Shown here piece after piece: positions 33,388-42,021 of a stretch of DNA of 64,000 nucleotides. A program made the position numbers and the translations under genes. Source of the stretch: Sulfobacillus sp. (lineage in GTDB: Bacteria; Bacillota; Sulfobacillia; Sulfobacillales; Sulfobacillaceae). The stretch spans positions 25,279-89,278 of the forward strand of contig DAIDDL010000011.1 of the NCBI GenBank assembly GCA_027309085.1. The letters are read 5' to 3'. Under the pieces are notes generated by a model, which did not search any database, was not told the DNA's origin, and saw only the letters and a program-made list of their open reading frames with translations. How positions within the stretch are numbered: position 1 is the first letter of the stretch; every line of letters starts with the position of its first letter.

Positions 33388-34997
33388 ACAATATTTCCTA
33401 TGCCTACGGCACCAATCATTTTGATGACGACGTCGATATTCAGGCGGTTCTTCGTCATTTTTGGCCCGGCCACGAGACGCACTGGTCACGTCTCCAAGAA
33501 TTTGGAGCGTTTGCGGGTCGCGATGTCTATGAGGCGGTATACCATATTGATCATGAAGCGCGCCCAGTACTGACGGCCCATGACCTTGACGGCAACCGGA
33601 TCGACCGGGTGCGGCTCAGTCCTACCGAGAAGCGCGTGCTCAGCGAGACCGCGTGGATTAACCGGGCCCCCTATGAGGGCCAGGGCTGGCCCTATCACTA
33701 CGCCCTCCTCTATCTTTTGGGTGACCCGGGCTTGGGATGCGTCCTGACAATCACAGGCCAGACGGTGTATGCCCTTTACAAATACGCTGGCGCCGGCATT
33801 GCCAACCGGGCCCAAATCACAGAGGACTTGCTGGCAGGGCAGGCTTACGGCGCGACCTGGATGACCGAGTCTCAGGGCGGCAGCGACCTGGGCGCCAATG
33901 AGGCCGCCGCCAAGCCAGCGGGAGACGTCTGGCTGTTGACCGGAGACAAGTACTTTGCGAGCGGCGCCGGGCTGACCGATTATGCCATCACCACCGCGCG
34001 TCCCGACGGGGCGGCTGCCGGACCCAAGGGCCTGGCTCTGTTCCTCCTGCCCCGGATTAACAGAGCTGGCCACCTGAATTTCCATGTGCGCCGCCTCAAG
34101 GACAAAAGCGCGACCCGCGCTGTGCCTTCCGGCGAGGTGGAACTGAATCAGAGCGAGGCCTACCTTATCGGCAGGGCTGACGAAGGCATCTACTACACTC
34201 TGGAGAATTTAACGGTCTCCCGGCTGGCCAATGCTGTCGTGGCGATGGCCACCGGCAAAAAGGCGCATCTGGAAGTGCTGCAGAGGGTCACCCGGCGCCG
34301 GAGCTTCGGCCAGGTGCTGCAGGACCACCCTCTCATCCGGCGCGACTTGACCGACTTGGCGGTGCGCTCTGCTGCTGGCCTTGCTTTGGCATTTTACAGC
34401 GTGCAGAAATTCAATGAGGCTTGGGAGGACCGCCCTCCCTATACTCCCCGCTATCATATGGCGCGCTTTGTCACGCATTTGGCCAAGAACCGCACAGCGG
34501 AGCACGCCGCGGCTATGACGCAGTCAGCCATGGAACTGTTTGGAGGTCTGGGCTTTTTGGAGGAGTACGCCGTAGCCCGCTGGCACCGGGAGGCGCTGAT
34601 CACCCCTATTTGGGAGGGGCCCAGCAATATTCAGGCGCTCGACTTTCTGGAGACGGTCACGAAGCAGAAGGCTCACCGCACATTTTTATCTGAAATGATT
34701 CCTATTCTGGAGGGTTTCGGAACACCCAACGCCAGCCGTGCTCAAACTGTGATGGAGCAGGCTTTAAGCCGCCTGGAACATCTGTCGGGCCGCGAAGCTC
34801 AGTGGTATGCCAAACACGATCTGCAGCGGGTCGCAGACGCCACCCAGGTGGGGCTGCTGTACCAAATGGCCGAGGACCAAGGCTCCCGGTACGAGAAACT
34901 GGCGGACCTCTATGTTGCGCGTTTTCTGGATCATGACGAGTATCCCAGTTGGGTGGATGGAGATCCCAGCATTTGGGGAGGACCGGACCATGCGTAA
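33384..34997 (+). CDS. Acyl-CoA dehydrogenase, AidB-like
   Basis: 537 residues from GTG 33384, overlapping the regulator by four bases. Larger than standard acyl-CoA dehydrogenases (about 380), it has the AidB/ACAD11-type N-terminal extension (TNHFDDDVDIQAVLRHFWPG). FAD-site segments TWMTESQGGSDLGANEA and WLLTGDKYFAS, the RRSFGQVLQDHPLIRRDL region and the C-terminal PIWEGPSNIQALD are present. The family oxidises acyl-CoA substrates or, in AidB, protects against alkylation; the neighbouring acyl-CoA ligase favours a catabolic role. Electrons would pass to electron-transfer flavoprotein. Confidence 0.9.
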   Translation: MNNISYAYGTNHFDDDVDIQAVLRHFWPGHETHWSRLQEFGAFAGRDVYEAVYHIDHEARPVLTAHDLDGNRIDRVRLSPTEKRVLSETAWINRAPYEGQGWPYHYALLYLLGDPGLGCVLTITGQTVYALYKYAGAGIANRAQITEDLLAGQAYGATWMTESQGGSDLGANEAAAKPAGDVWLLTGDKYFASGAGLTDYAITTARPDGAAAGPKGLALFLLPRINRAGHLNFHVRRLKDKSATRAVPSGEVELNQSEAYLIGRADEGIYYTLENLTVSRLANAVVAMATGKKAHLEVLQRVTRRRSFGQVLQDHPLIRRDLTDLAVRSAAGLALAFYSVQKFNEAWEDRPPYTPRYHMARFVTHLAKNRTAEHAAAMTQSAMELFGGLGFLEEYAVARWHREALITPIWEGPSNIQALDFLETVTKQKAHRTFLSEMIPILEGFGTPNASRAQTVMEQALSRLEHLSGREAQWYAKHDLQRVADATQVGLLYQMAEDQGSRYEKLADLYVARFLDHDEYPSWVDGDPSIWGGPDHA

Positions 34998-36558
34998 ATG
35001 GGTTGTTCACGAAGTGCTGGCTGACGCCGCCTACCAGTATGGCTCCATCCCTGTGATCAGCGGCGCGCGCCGCCTCACCTATGCCGCGGTGTACGAGCGC
35101 AGCGTCCGCCTGGCCAACAAGATGGAGCAGCTCGGCATCGGGCCGGGCACGGTCGTGGGGGTCATGGACGTGAACAGCCACCGCTACCTGGAGCTCAAAT
35201 ACGCCCTGTCGATGACGGGAGCCGTCATCCACACCATCAATTTCCGCTTGCCCGCCGCAGACATGGCTTTTACCATCCACCATGCCCATGACGAGTGGCT
35301 GTTCGTGTGGGGCGGGTTTGGCGAAATGGGCGCCCAGATGGCGTCATTGGTTTCACAAGTCGTCTGGCTGGAAGGACAACCAGACGCGCCGGGGAGGTCG
35401 TACGAGGAACTCATTGCGGGCGGGAGGCTCGAACTGCCCGCCCAGGCTGAGCGCGTAAGAGAGGACGACACCTACTCGCTATTTTATACCACCGGAACCA
35501 CCAGACGCCCCAAGGGGCTACGCTACAGCCACCGCGAGATGCTCGCAGCTTCGTTTCAAATCGCTCATGATTTGGGTTTGCACGATACCGGAGCGGGTCT
35601 GCGCGCGGATGACGTCCTGATGCCGTTGATTCCATTTTTTCATATCCACGGGTGGGGTGTGCCGTTTATCGCGCCCTACCTGGGCTCGGCTTTAGTCCTG
35701 CCGGAAAAGGCCGGACCGGGAGAGCAAGTGCAGTTGATTCGCGAAAACCGGGTGACGTGGAGCAACATGGTTCCCACGCAGCTGTTCATGCTTTTGCAGG
35801 AGTCTGGCAAGGACCGCGGCGCCGTTCTGGGGCTCAAGGTTCTGACGGGAGGCAGTCCCCTGTCGCGGGGACTGGCAGAGAAAGCTGCGGAGCTTGGGGT
35901 GCAGTTTTCCTTGATCTATGGAGGGTCCGACCAGTTGGGCAGCGCTATTTCCACGGCGGCGGGGCTCGCGGGAGAGGAGCGGCTGGAGCGCTTGTCGACC
36001 CGCATGACTCCTTTCCCGATGGTGCGTGTGGAAATTCGTGACGGGGCAGGCGCGCATGCCGCATCCGACGGCGCAACCCTTGGTGAAGTGTGGGTGCAAA
36101 GCCCGTGGATTCCTCAAGGCTATGTGGACGACTTTGATGAGTCGCGCTATGCATTTCAATCGGGGTGGTTCCGCACAGGGGACCTGGCCGTCAGGTATCC
36201 CGACGGCAGTTTTCAGGTGATGGACCGCCTCAAGGATGCCATTAAGAGCGGCGGGGAATGGATTGCCGGCAGCGTCATCGAATCGGTCATATCGGAAGTG
36301 CCGGGAGTCGAGGCCGTGGCTGTGATAGGGCAGCCCGATGCGCAGTGGGGCGAGCGTCCCGTCGCGGTGGTTCAGGCCGCACAAGATCTCACAGCCGGGA
36401 TCATCCAAGAGTACCTGCGCCAGGCCGTCAGCCAAGGGCGCATCGCCAAATTCTGGCTGCCCGACCGTATTCACTTTATCGGCGCCATGCCCATGACCAG
36501 TGCCGGGAAACTGCACAAGGCCGCGCTGCGCCGCCCGGGGGCGCTCTCCCCTTCTTGA
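34990..36558 (+). CDS. Acyl-CoA synthetase (AMP-forming), medium/long-chain type
   Basis: 522 residues from ATG 34990, with GGGGAGG 8 bases upstream; it overlaps the dehydrogenase by 8 bases. AMP-binding motifs are FYTTGTTRRPKGLRYSH, PFFHIHGWGVPF, LIYGGSDQLGS, GWFRTGDLAVRYPDG and DRLKDAIKSGGEWI, and the C-terminal catalytic lysine lies in TSAGKLHKAALR. It activates a carboxylic acid with ATP and CoA. It resembles AlkK-type medium-chain ligases. It is co-expressed with the MerR regulator and the dehydrogenase, feeding acyl-CoA to it. Confidence 0.93.
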   Translation: MRKWVVHEVLADAAYQYGSIPVISGARRLTYAAVYERSVRLANKMEQLGIGPGTVVGVMDVNSHRYLELKYALSMTGAVIHTINFRLPAADMAFTIHHAHDEWLFVWGGFGEMGAQMASLVSQVVWLEGQPDAPGRSYEELIAGGRLELPAQAERVREDDTYSLFYTTGTTRRPKGLRYSHREMLAASFQIAHDLGLHDTGAGLRADDVLMPLIPFFHIHGWGVPFIAPYLGSALVLPEKAGPGEQVQLIRENRVTWSNMVPTQLFMLLQESGKDRGAVLGLKVLTGGSPLSRGLAEKAAELGVQFSLIYGGSDQLGSAISTAAGLAGEERLERLSTRMTPFPMVRVEIRDGAGAHAASDGATLGEVWVQSPWIPQGYVDDFDESRYAFQSGWFRTGDLAVRYPDGSFQVMDRLKDAIKSGGEWIAGSVIESVISEVPGVEAVAVIGQPDAQWGERPVAVVQAAQDLTAGIIQEYLRQAVSQGRIAKFWLPDRIHFIGAMPMTSAGKLHKAALRRPGALSPS

Positions 36559-36585
36559 GTCTGTTCCTCTTGCGCCGGGGCGGCA

Positions 36586-36618
36586 GAGGCCTGGGACTTC
36601 GTGTCCCGGGCCTCTTTC
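36586..36618 (+). terminator. Intrinsic terminator of the MerR/acyl-CoA operon
   Basis: A long stem (36586-36597 with 36603-36614, 12 bp with one mismatch, 5-base TTCGT loop) is followed by a short TTT run. It comes 28 bases after the ligase stop. Confidence 0.8.
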
Positions 36619-36702
36619 CTGCTGCGAAGTCCTTCTCGTCGGGGTAACCGTGGGATTAGTATGAGGGCAGGCTGTCAATTCGCCACTGATATCCTGACCG
36701 CC

Positions 36703-37133
36703 CTACATAATTGAGGGGCGGGGTCTGGCAATGGGAAAACTTTTCACTCCCATCGCGTAGCCATGCCTCCACACAAGAAACTCAAACGTGTAAGAATTAA
36801 CCTGCTTGACACCAATGATCTCATATCCCTGATGAGACGGGTTTGAGGAAGAAAAATATTTGCGGTCCGACTCCGCAACCCCTCCCGTGTCACGCGTGGG
36901 GACGTGATGGGCAGCGTGCGGGGTCAACAGTTTAACGCCGTCCACGGCATCAAGTCCAGCCAGTCGCTGAGAAATCTGTCAGCGGTGCGGAGTGCGGGGT
37001 AATATCCGGCAGTGATTTTTCCGAGGGGACGGTACGCGGCCCTTTTGGCGTCTGTGGGCAGGAAGTGTGCCCCGCATCCCGCCAAGAGCGCCGATCCGGC
37101 CACTGCCACGGTCATAGCACTGAGAAGGCGCAT
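36703..37133 (-). pseudogene. Small lipoprotein gene split by a frameshift
   Basis: The leftward frame from ATG 37133 encodes a signal peptide with lipobox LLAGC (Cys20), then runs to NC and stops at 36924. A second frame opens on the same strand before that stop (QRLAGLDAVDGVKLLTPH) and continues to 36703. Joined near 36955 by one frame change they give a lipoprotein of about 142 residues. The C-terminal part (YEIIGVKQVNSYTFEFLVW, then RHGYA) looks like a folded domain. Either the gene is broken or there is a sequencing error. No family is recognised. Confidence 0.5.
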
Positions 37134-37279
37134 CTGTCAGTCCTCTCACTTTCCCCTGATAACACCATAACGCCCCGCGGACTCTACTTACGGCACTCTG
37201 GCCGGACGAACTAGCGGCGGCGCCAGCGCACTTCCCGTTTTGGGGGTCTGAATTTGTCCTTACTGACCCGGCCCGGGCC

Positions 37280-37744
37280 CTACCAGCCTTTGCCTGACGA
37301 GGCAGCGCTGGGGCTCCCGGAGCCGGCAGGCGACGCGGCTGATCCTTTGGTGGTGAAAGTGACTGTGCGCACGGTCCCTTTATAGGGAGTCATGGTGTTC
37401 GTGACCAGTTCAATTTTCAAGGTGTGCGGGCCAGGCTTCAAATGGGTGAAGGTGTAGTGGCGGTGGTAGGTCATGACCACGGGCCGCTGGTCCAGATATA
37501 AGTGCACATGCCCCTCCCCTTGCGCATTGGCAGGATGTGTTGCGGGGTTCACTAAGTGGATATCGCGGGTGGTGAGTGACACCGCAAACGATGAGGAATT
37601 GACAGTCTCGCCTGTCCGGGGCGCATTGACAGTGAGTTGCGGGATTGCAGCGCGCACAGGTGACGCGTTGGTCGACTGGACTGTTCCGCACCCCGCCAGC
37701 AGCAGCGCCAGTCCCAGGGAGGCAGCCAAAATTGACGAACGCAT
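37280..37744 (-). CDS. Secreted lipoprotein with His-rich beta domain
   Basis: 154 residues from ATG 37744, with GGAGG 8 bases upstream. The lipoprotein signal (MRSSILAASLGLALLLAGC) puts the lipidated Cys at 19. The mature part has a beta-sandwich-like pattern: LTVNAPRTGETVNSSSFAVS, GEGHVHLYLDQRPV, TYHRHYTFTHLKPGPHTLKI. The HVH...H...H layout resembles DUF4399/CopC-like extracellular domains, some of which bind metals, but the match is only suggestive. The C-terminus is Ser/Gly/Pro-rich and probably disordered. Confidence 0.72.
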   Translation of the reverse strand: MRSSILAASLGLALLLAGCGTVQSTNASPVRAAIPQLTVNAPRTGETVNSSSFAVSLTTRDIHLVNPATHPANAQGEGHVHLYLDQRPVVMTYHRHYTFTHLKPGPHTLKIELVTNTMTPYKGTVRTVTFTTKGSAASPAGSGSPSAASSGKGW

Positions 37745-37819
37745 GAAAACCCCTCCTTTTCTCGGGAAATCAATCGGCCAACGGGCTACCACCGGATCGT
37801 CCCGTCCGGCCTGCCCCTG

Positions 37820-38464
37820 TTATCTCTGCGGGTGCCAGGCAGGGCTGGGCGGGAGGTCCTGCTCGGCCAGTTCCCTTGCCCTGCGCCAGGAACCGAAGAC
37901 TTTCTGGGCCGCGCCATAGAGGGCCCGGTGGTGCTGGCGGACGGCCGTGTCACGCAAGTCTTCCCCATTCCTCATCGCGTCCTGAATAGCCGCCAACACC
38001 TGATGGGGGGTGCGCCTCACTGTCCTCCGAATTTTGAGAGAATCGAAGCCCGCTTCGGCCAGGGCTGCGGTCCATGACCCGAAATAGTATACGGCCGCCG
38101 CCACCAGCCTGTTGTTCCTCTGCTGCATTCCGTGCGAATCCAGCCGCCATCCTTGGCGCTCAGCCTCGCGGATCTGGGTGAGAATTTTCTCCCGGCTCCA
38201 ATATCCCCGCTCATGCCGCCCCTGCACCAAGCGCTGGGGATTGAGTCCGCAAGACACCACTGCTGCTCTCCAGTTGCCAAAATAGCGGCGCGCGGCCGCC
38301 CACAGAGCGGAGTCCTGGTCCATGACAGCTTGGGAGTTGATGGGCAGTCCCTGCTGGTGGCGCGCGTCAATTTCTTGGATGACCCGCTTGGCCGACCACT
38401 GTCTCCGGCACTTGGACATAGACACATTCGGCGCCGGATTGGGTCCGGCTTTCCCTTCAGACAT
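37820..38464 (-). CDS. Protein of three homologous FG(N/S)W repeats, likely DNA-binding
   Basis: 214 residues from ATG 38464. Three units of about 52 residues repeat at roughly 24-75, 90-143 and 151-203. Each begins with a helix after Ser/Trp/Thr (SAKRVIQEIDARHQQG, SREKILTQIREAERQG, TPHQVLAAIQDAMRNG) and ends with AARRYFGNWRAAV, AAVYYFGSWTAAL or AAQKVFGSWRRAR. This pattern resembles the homing-endonuclease-associated repeat (HNH_repeat) and Myb/SANT-like units. No nuclease domain is attached. Its genomic role is unknown; it lies next to, but need not belong with, the ECF sigma factor operon. Confidence 0.7.
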   Translation of the reverse strand: MSEGKAGPNPAPNVSMSKCRRQWSAKRVIQEIDARHQQGLPINSQAVMDQDSALWAAARRYFGNWRAAVVSCGLNPQRLVQGRHERGYWSREKILTQIREAERQGWRLDSHGMQQRNNRLVAAAVYYFGSWTAALAEAGFDSLKIRRTVRRTPHQVLAAIQDAMRNGEDLRDTAVRQHHRALYGAAQKVFGSWRRARELAEQDLPPSPAWHPQR

Positions 38465-38511
38465 CAACTCAGTTCCCCCTCCCGCAATCGTTCGCTTACA
38501 CGTGTGGCCTC

Positions 38512-39168
38512 TTAGCTCCGGCGGATGCGCCCCTTGAGCACAATATGCCCCGGTGCCTGCTGTGAAGTGATGCGGCTGATGGATACCACGACACTGGACG
38601 GACCTCCGAGCGCTGGGAGGCTATGCCAAATGACGCCGTAGCCGTGGCCCGCCGGTGTCAGATGCCCGAGCAGAAGGGCACGCGCGCGGGGACGCTTCAG
38701 CCATAGGGTATACTGTTCGGCACGGGGGAGAGTGCGCAGTCCGACGGCGAGCACCATGATCCGGTGGGCCTGCGGAACAACGACCACTTCCCCCCAGGTT
38801 TGCTGCCAGGGGTTGCTGGCTTGCAGGGAGCTGGCGGAATATGTGCTGGACAGCGCCTGTGGCCCAAATAGCGCCCGGCCGGCTCCGAGACCCAGCGTGA
38901 ATACGGCGACGGCCGCGACAGAGGCCAGCAGATACTTCCACCTCTTGGACCACTGCCGCTGCTGACCGAGAATTCTCTCCCACACTCTGGGAGGCGGTGA
39001 GGTCTGCAGGGTGCTGAAGCACAGAAAATCTTCTGTGTCCTGCAGTGCCCGCAATGTTCCAAGACAGTCAGGACAAGATGCCAGGTGCTGGTAAAAGGAT
39101 GCGTAGCGCTCTTGCGGAAGGTCACCGGTCAGAAAATCCCAGAGCTGATCCTCGTCATGTGTTTCCAT
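38512..39168 (-). CDS. Anti-sigma factor with zf-HC2 domain, RskA-like
   Basis: 218 residues. The start at 39168 overlaps the sigma factor stop (TGATG). The N-terminal zinc-binding anti-sigma motif is H28-x3-C32-x2-C35 in HLASCPDC. One membrane helix lies at about 77-95 (YLLASVAAVAVFTLGLGAG). The extracytoplasmic part resembles the RskA C-terminal domain (YTLWLKRPRARALLLGHLTP). It should hold the cognate ECF sigma factor at the membrane and release it on a signal, by regulated proteolysis in RskA systems. Confidence 0.85.
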   Translation of the reverse strand: METHDEDQLWDFLTGDLPQERYASFYQHLASCPDCLGTLRALQDTEDFLCFSTLQTSPPPRVWERILGQQRQWSKRWKYLLASVAAVAVFTLGLGAGRALFGPQALSSTYSASSLQASNPWQQTWGEVVVVPQAHRIMVLAVGLRTLPRAEQYTLWLKRPRARALLLGHLTPAGHGYGVIWHSLPALGGPSSVVVSISRITSQQAPGHIVLKGRIRRS

Positions 39169-39797
39169 CAATCCCTGTCCTCTCGCCCAAAGCGCTGCTT
39201 CAGCTTGGCCATAGCTAGGCGGAACCGGCTCTTGACGGTGCCCGCTGGAATGGCCAGCAATTTAGCGGCTTCTTGACCTGTGTAGCCCTGTATGACGATG
39301 AGGTCCACCACCCGCTGCTGTTCCCAGGGGAGGTGCTGCAACAATCGCAGGACCTGCTCCCGTGTCACGATATGGTCCAGCGCCGACACATCCGGAGACG
39401 GCACCGTGACGTCAAATTCTTTCGCCGGACCGGAACGCTGGAGCTTGCGGAGCTCATCATAAATGGCATTGCGTGCGGTGACATAGAGCCATGATTCCAG
39501 GGAACCCCGGGTTGCGCTGATCTCCTTGCGGGATTTCCACAGCTTTACAAACACATCTTGGACAATATCTTCAGCGGTCACGGCATCCTTGACCCGTCTA
39601 AGCGCCAGACCGTAGATGGATGCGCTATAGTACTGATAGGCGCGAGAAAATGCCTCACGGCTGTGAGAAGCCATGAGAAGGGTCAGGTCGTCGGCGAGGC
39701 TCTGCCCCGGCTGAGGAATTGCCGAAATTTCCGGGTCCGGGGACGTCTCTAGGAATGGTGGACGTCCCGCCATTTTTGCTTGCTCGTCGTCATTCAC
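39168..39797 (-). CDS. ECF-family RNA polymerase sigma factor, SigK-like
   Basis: 209 residues from GTG 39797; a later ATG at residue 9 is possible. Sigma region 2 spans about 45-115 (AEDIVQDVFVKLWKSR, LESWLYVTARNAIYDELRKL) and region 4 about 145-205 (LPWEQQRVVDLIVIQGYTGQ, EAAKLLAIPAGTVKSRFRLA). The translationally linked zf-HC2 anti-sigma gene downstream supports membrane-stress or envelope signalling. A poorly conserved 40-residue N-terminal extension precedes region 2. Confidence 0.93.
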   Translation of the reverse strand: MNDDEQAKMAGRPPFLETSPDPEISAIPQPGQSLADDLTLLMASHSREAFSRAYQYYSASIYGLALRRVKDAVTAEDIVQDVFVKLWKSRKEISATRGSLESWLYVTARNAIYDELRKLQRSGPAKEFDVTVPSPDVSALDHIVTREQVLRLLQHLPWEQQRVVDLIVIQGYTGQEAAKLLAIPAGTVKSRFRLAMAKLKQRFGREDRD

Positions 39798-40171
39798 CGG
39801 CCGCGTTCCTGGTTTCCCCGCAATTTACGGGGGAATTCATGGCTGGGCTCATGGCTTCACACACCTCTCAAATGAAACCTTTCACTATTAAATACGTTGG
39901 GCGCTCCTGAATGGATCACCCTGTTAGGCTTTTTTCAAAAAAGTGGATGCTTTCCCAGAAGAGTCTCACCCCTAAGCGCCAGGCAGCGGTGCTGCGCCTC
40001 CATGCCAGCTATTTGCGCTGCGCACTCCTGTGGCCCCCGCAAATTCTTCAGGGGGCATGCAGACCGCTCGCACGGCTGGCGGCAATGTCGTAAGATGAGC
40101 ATAAGATGCGCCGGGGAACTGGCGCAAGAGCCGGAATTCACGGGCTGTATCATAGAGACAAGGAGTGAGTC
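39798..40171. other. Divergent intergenic region, ECF sigma and TetR genes
   Basis: 374 bases with no supported gene. A 15-base near-palindrome, CTTTTTTCAAAAAAG (about 39929-39943), is the most striking element. An AT-rich stretch at about 39875-39900 could hold the sigma gene's promoter. An AAGGAG site lies just before the TetR start. Confidence 0.35.
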
Positions 40172-40765
40172 ATGGCACGCCCGAGCAAGAAAACGGAAAT
40201 CGTGCAGGCTGCAGCCGAACTTTTCAGTACCAAGGGCTTCAAGGCTACCACGGTGCGCGACATCGCCGAACGCGCCGGTATCCTCTCTGGAAGCTTATAC
40301 GCGCACATTGACACCAAGGAAGACTTGCTGCTGGAAATTGTGCGCCGGGCCGCCGGCGAATTTGCCGATGCGATGAAGCCCATTGCCAGCGCAGACCTGG
40401 CTCCTGAGGAGAAGGTGCGCCAGGCTGTCCATGCTCATTTGGGCGTGATTGCGTCCTCCCGCGCCTGGAGCACGGTCTATCTGGATGAGGATACGGCATT
40501 TTCTGACGCTGGGCGCCACGAGGTGAGGCAACTGCGCAGATCTTACGAGCATTACTGGATGCAAATCCTGGAAGAAGGCCAGGCCCGCCACGTCTTTTCA
40601 TTGGATGACCCAGCGCTGGCCAGACTATTCATCTTGTCGGCACTGAATGGCTTTCACCGCTGGTACAACCCAGAAGGAAAGTTAATGGTCCGCGATATCG
40701 CGGACCATTATGCCGATATGGTCATCAAGATGCTGCGGAACAGCGCCTTCCCCTCAGACTCTTAG
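40172..40765 (+). CDS. TetR-family regulator, probably of phenylacetate genes
   Basis: 197 residues from ATG 40172 behind AAGGAG. The N-terminal helix-turn-helix is textbook: KTEIVQAAAELFSTKGFKAT, TVRDIAERAGILSGSLYAHI, then DTKEDLLLEIVRRA. The C-terminal ligand domain (about 80-190) is helical. It is adjacent to and convergent with a paa gene run, its stop overlapping that of the thiolase. In Thermus the phenylacetate regulator PaaR is also TetR-type and responds to phenylacetyl-CoA, so a similar role is likely. The palindrome between the divergent paaA and thioesterase genes is a candidate target. Confidence 0.9.
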   Translation: MARPSKKTEIVQAAAELFSTKGFKATTVRDIAERAGILSGSLYAHIDTKEDLLLEIVRRAAGEFADAMKPIASADLAPEEKVRQAVHAHLGVIASSRAWSTVYLDEDTAFSDAGRHEVRQLRRSYEHYWMQILEEGQARHVFSLDDPALARLFILSALNGFHRWYNPEGKLMVRDIADHYADMVIKMLRNSAFPSDS

Positions 40766-41964
40766 GGACGCTCGACGAGGGTGGCGATCCCCTGCCCTAC
40801 CCCGATGCACATTGTCGCCAGTCCGCGCCGTGCCCCGCGCCTGCGCATTCCATGCACCAGGGTGGTCAGAATGCGCGCCCCTGACGCTCCCAGAGGGTGT
40901 CCCAAGGCAATCGCCCCGCCGTCGGGGTTGACGATGTCGGGATTGAAAGGGAGATCATGCAGAACGGAGAGGACTTGAGCAGCAAAGGCTTCGTTGAGTT
41001 CAACCAGGTCCACATCTTCCAATTTCCAGCCGTGGCGCTTGAACGCCCGCTCAGTTGCCGGAACGGGACCGTAGCCCATGATGGAGGGATCCACACCGGC
41101 GACGCCGCCTCCGCGAATATATGCCAGAGGCTCTAAATGGTGGCGGGCAGCGGTGCCGGCCTCCATCAACACCACGGCAGCCGCCCCATCATTAATCCCC
41201 GAAGAATTTCCGGCGGTCACTGTGCCTCCTTGGCGGAAGGCTGCTCTGAGTCTCCCCAGCTTCTCCATAGACGTATCCGCCCGGGGATGTTCGTCTGCGC
41301 TCACCCACGTGACTTCCCCGGTTTTGGGGTTCTCGATAGGGACGGGAATGAGCTCTTGCGCAAATCGGCCTTCCTCTTGGGCTAATACCGCCCTCTGGTG
41401 AGAGCGCAGCGCCCAGGCATCTTGCTCTTCGCGGGTAATGCCAAAACGTTCCGCTAGATTTTCCGCTGTCTCCCCCATGGAGTAAGGGTAGTATAGGGCA
41501 GCTAATTTGGGATTGGTCAGCCGCCACCCGATGGTAGTGTCATAAATCTCCCGGTTGCCCATGGGGAAACCGGTTTCGAACTTAGGCAGAACAAATGGGG
41601 CGCGGGTCATCGACTCGACTCCGCCCGCGATGATAATGTCAGCTTCACCAGAATAGATCGCCTGATATCCGCGGTTGACCGCTTCCAGCGAGCTTCCACA
41701 TAACCTGTTGACTGTAGCGCCCGGAACTTCCACGGGGAATCCTGCCAGGAGAAGCGCCATCCGCGCGACATTGCGGTTGTCCTCTCCGGCTTGATTTGCG
41801 GCCCCCATCAATACGTCGTCCACTTCCCGCGGGTCAAGGCCTGTCTGCTCAATGACCGTTTTCAGCGCCAGTGCGGCCAGGTCATCTGGCCGCACTGTTT
41901 TCAGCGCCCCGTGATGCCGTCCAACTGGTGTGCGCCTGGCAGCGACAATCACCACTTCCCGCAT
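40762..41964 (-). CDS. Acetyl-CoA acyltransferase (thiolase), PaaJ-like
   Basis: 400 residues from ATG 41964 (MREVVIV), with GGAG 8 bases upstream. Catalytic residues are evident: Cys in VNRLCGSSLEAVN, His in IALGHPLGASGARI and the second Cys in TMCIGVGQG; the NEAFAAQ motif is present. It cleaves a 3-ketoacyl-CoA to acetyl-CoA. Within the paa run it probably acts on 3-oxo-5,6-dehydrosuberyl-CoA and 3-oxoadipyl-CoA (the PaaJ steps), but a general beta-oxidation role cannot be excluded. It is the last leftward gene of the cluster. Confidence 0.93.
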   Translation of the reverse strand: MREVVIVAARRTPVGRHHGALKTVRPDDLAALALKTVIEQTGLDPREVDDVLMGAANQAGEDNRNVARMALLLAGFPVEVPGATVNRLCGSSLEAVNRGYQAIYSGEADIIIAGGVESMTRAPFVLPKFETGFPMGNREIYDTTIGWRLTNPKLAALYYPYSMGETAENLAERFGITREEQDAWALRSHQRAVLAQEEGRFAQELIPVPIENPKTGEVTWVSADEHPRADTSMEKLGRLRAAFRQGGTVTAGNSSGINDGAAAVVLMEAGTAARHHLEPLAYIRGGGVAGVDPSIMGYGPVPATERAFKRHGWKLEDVDLVELNEAFAAQVLSVLHDLPFNPDIVNPDGGAIALGHPLGASGARILTTLVHGMRRRGARRGLATMCIGVGQGIATLVERP

Positions 41965-42021
41965 ATGAACCACTCCTTTGGCCCTGACTGACTCTCCAAC
42001 CTGAATAGGGGCAGGAAAAGA

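Noticed and set aside
37832..38515. Open frames antisense to the repeat protein
   Set aside because: The minus strand protein has three clear repeats and good coding character; the antisense frames are shadows.
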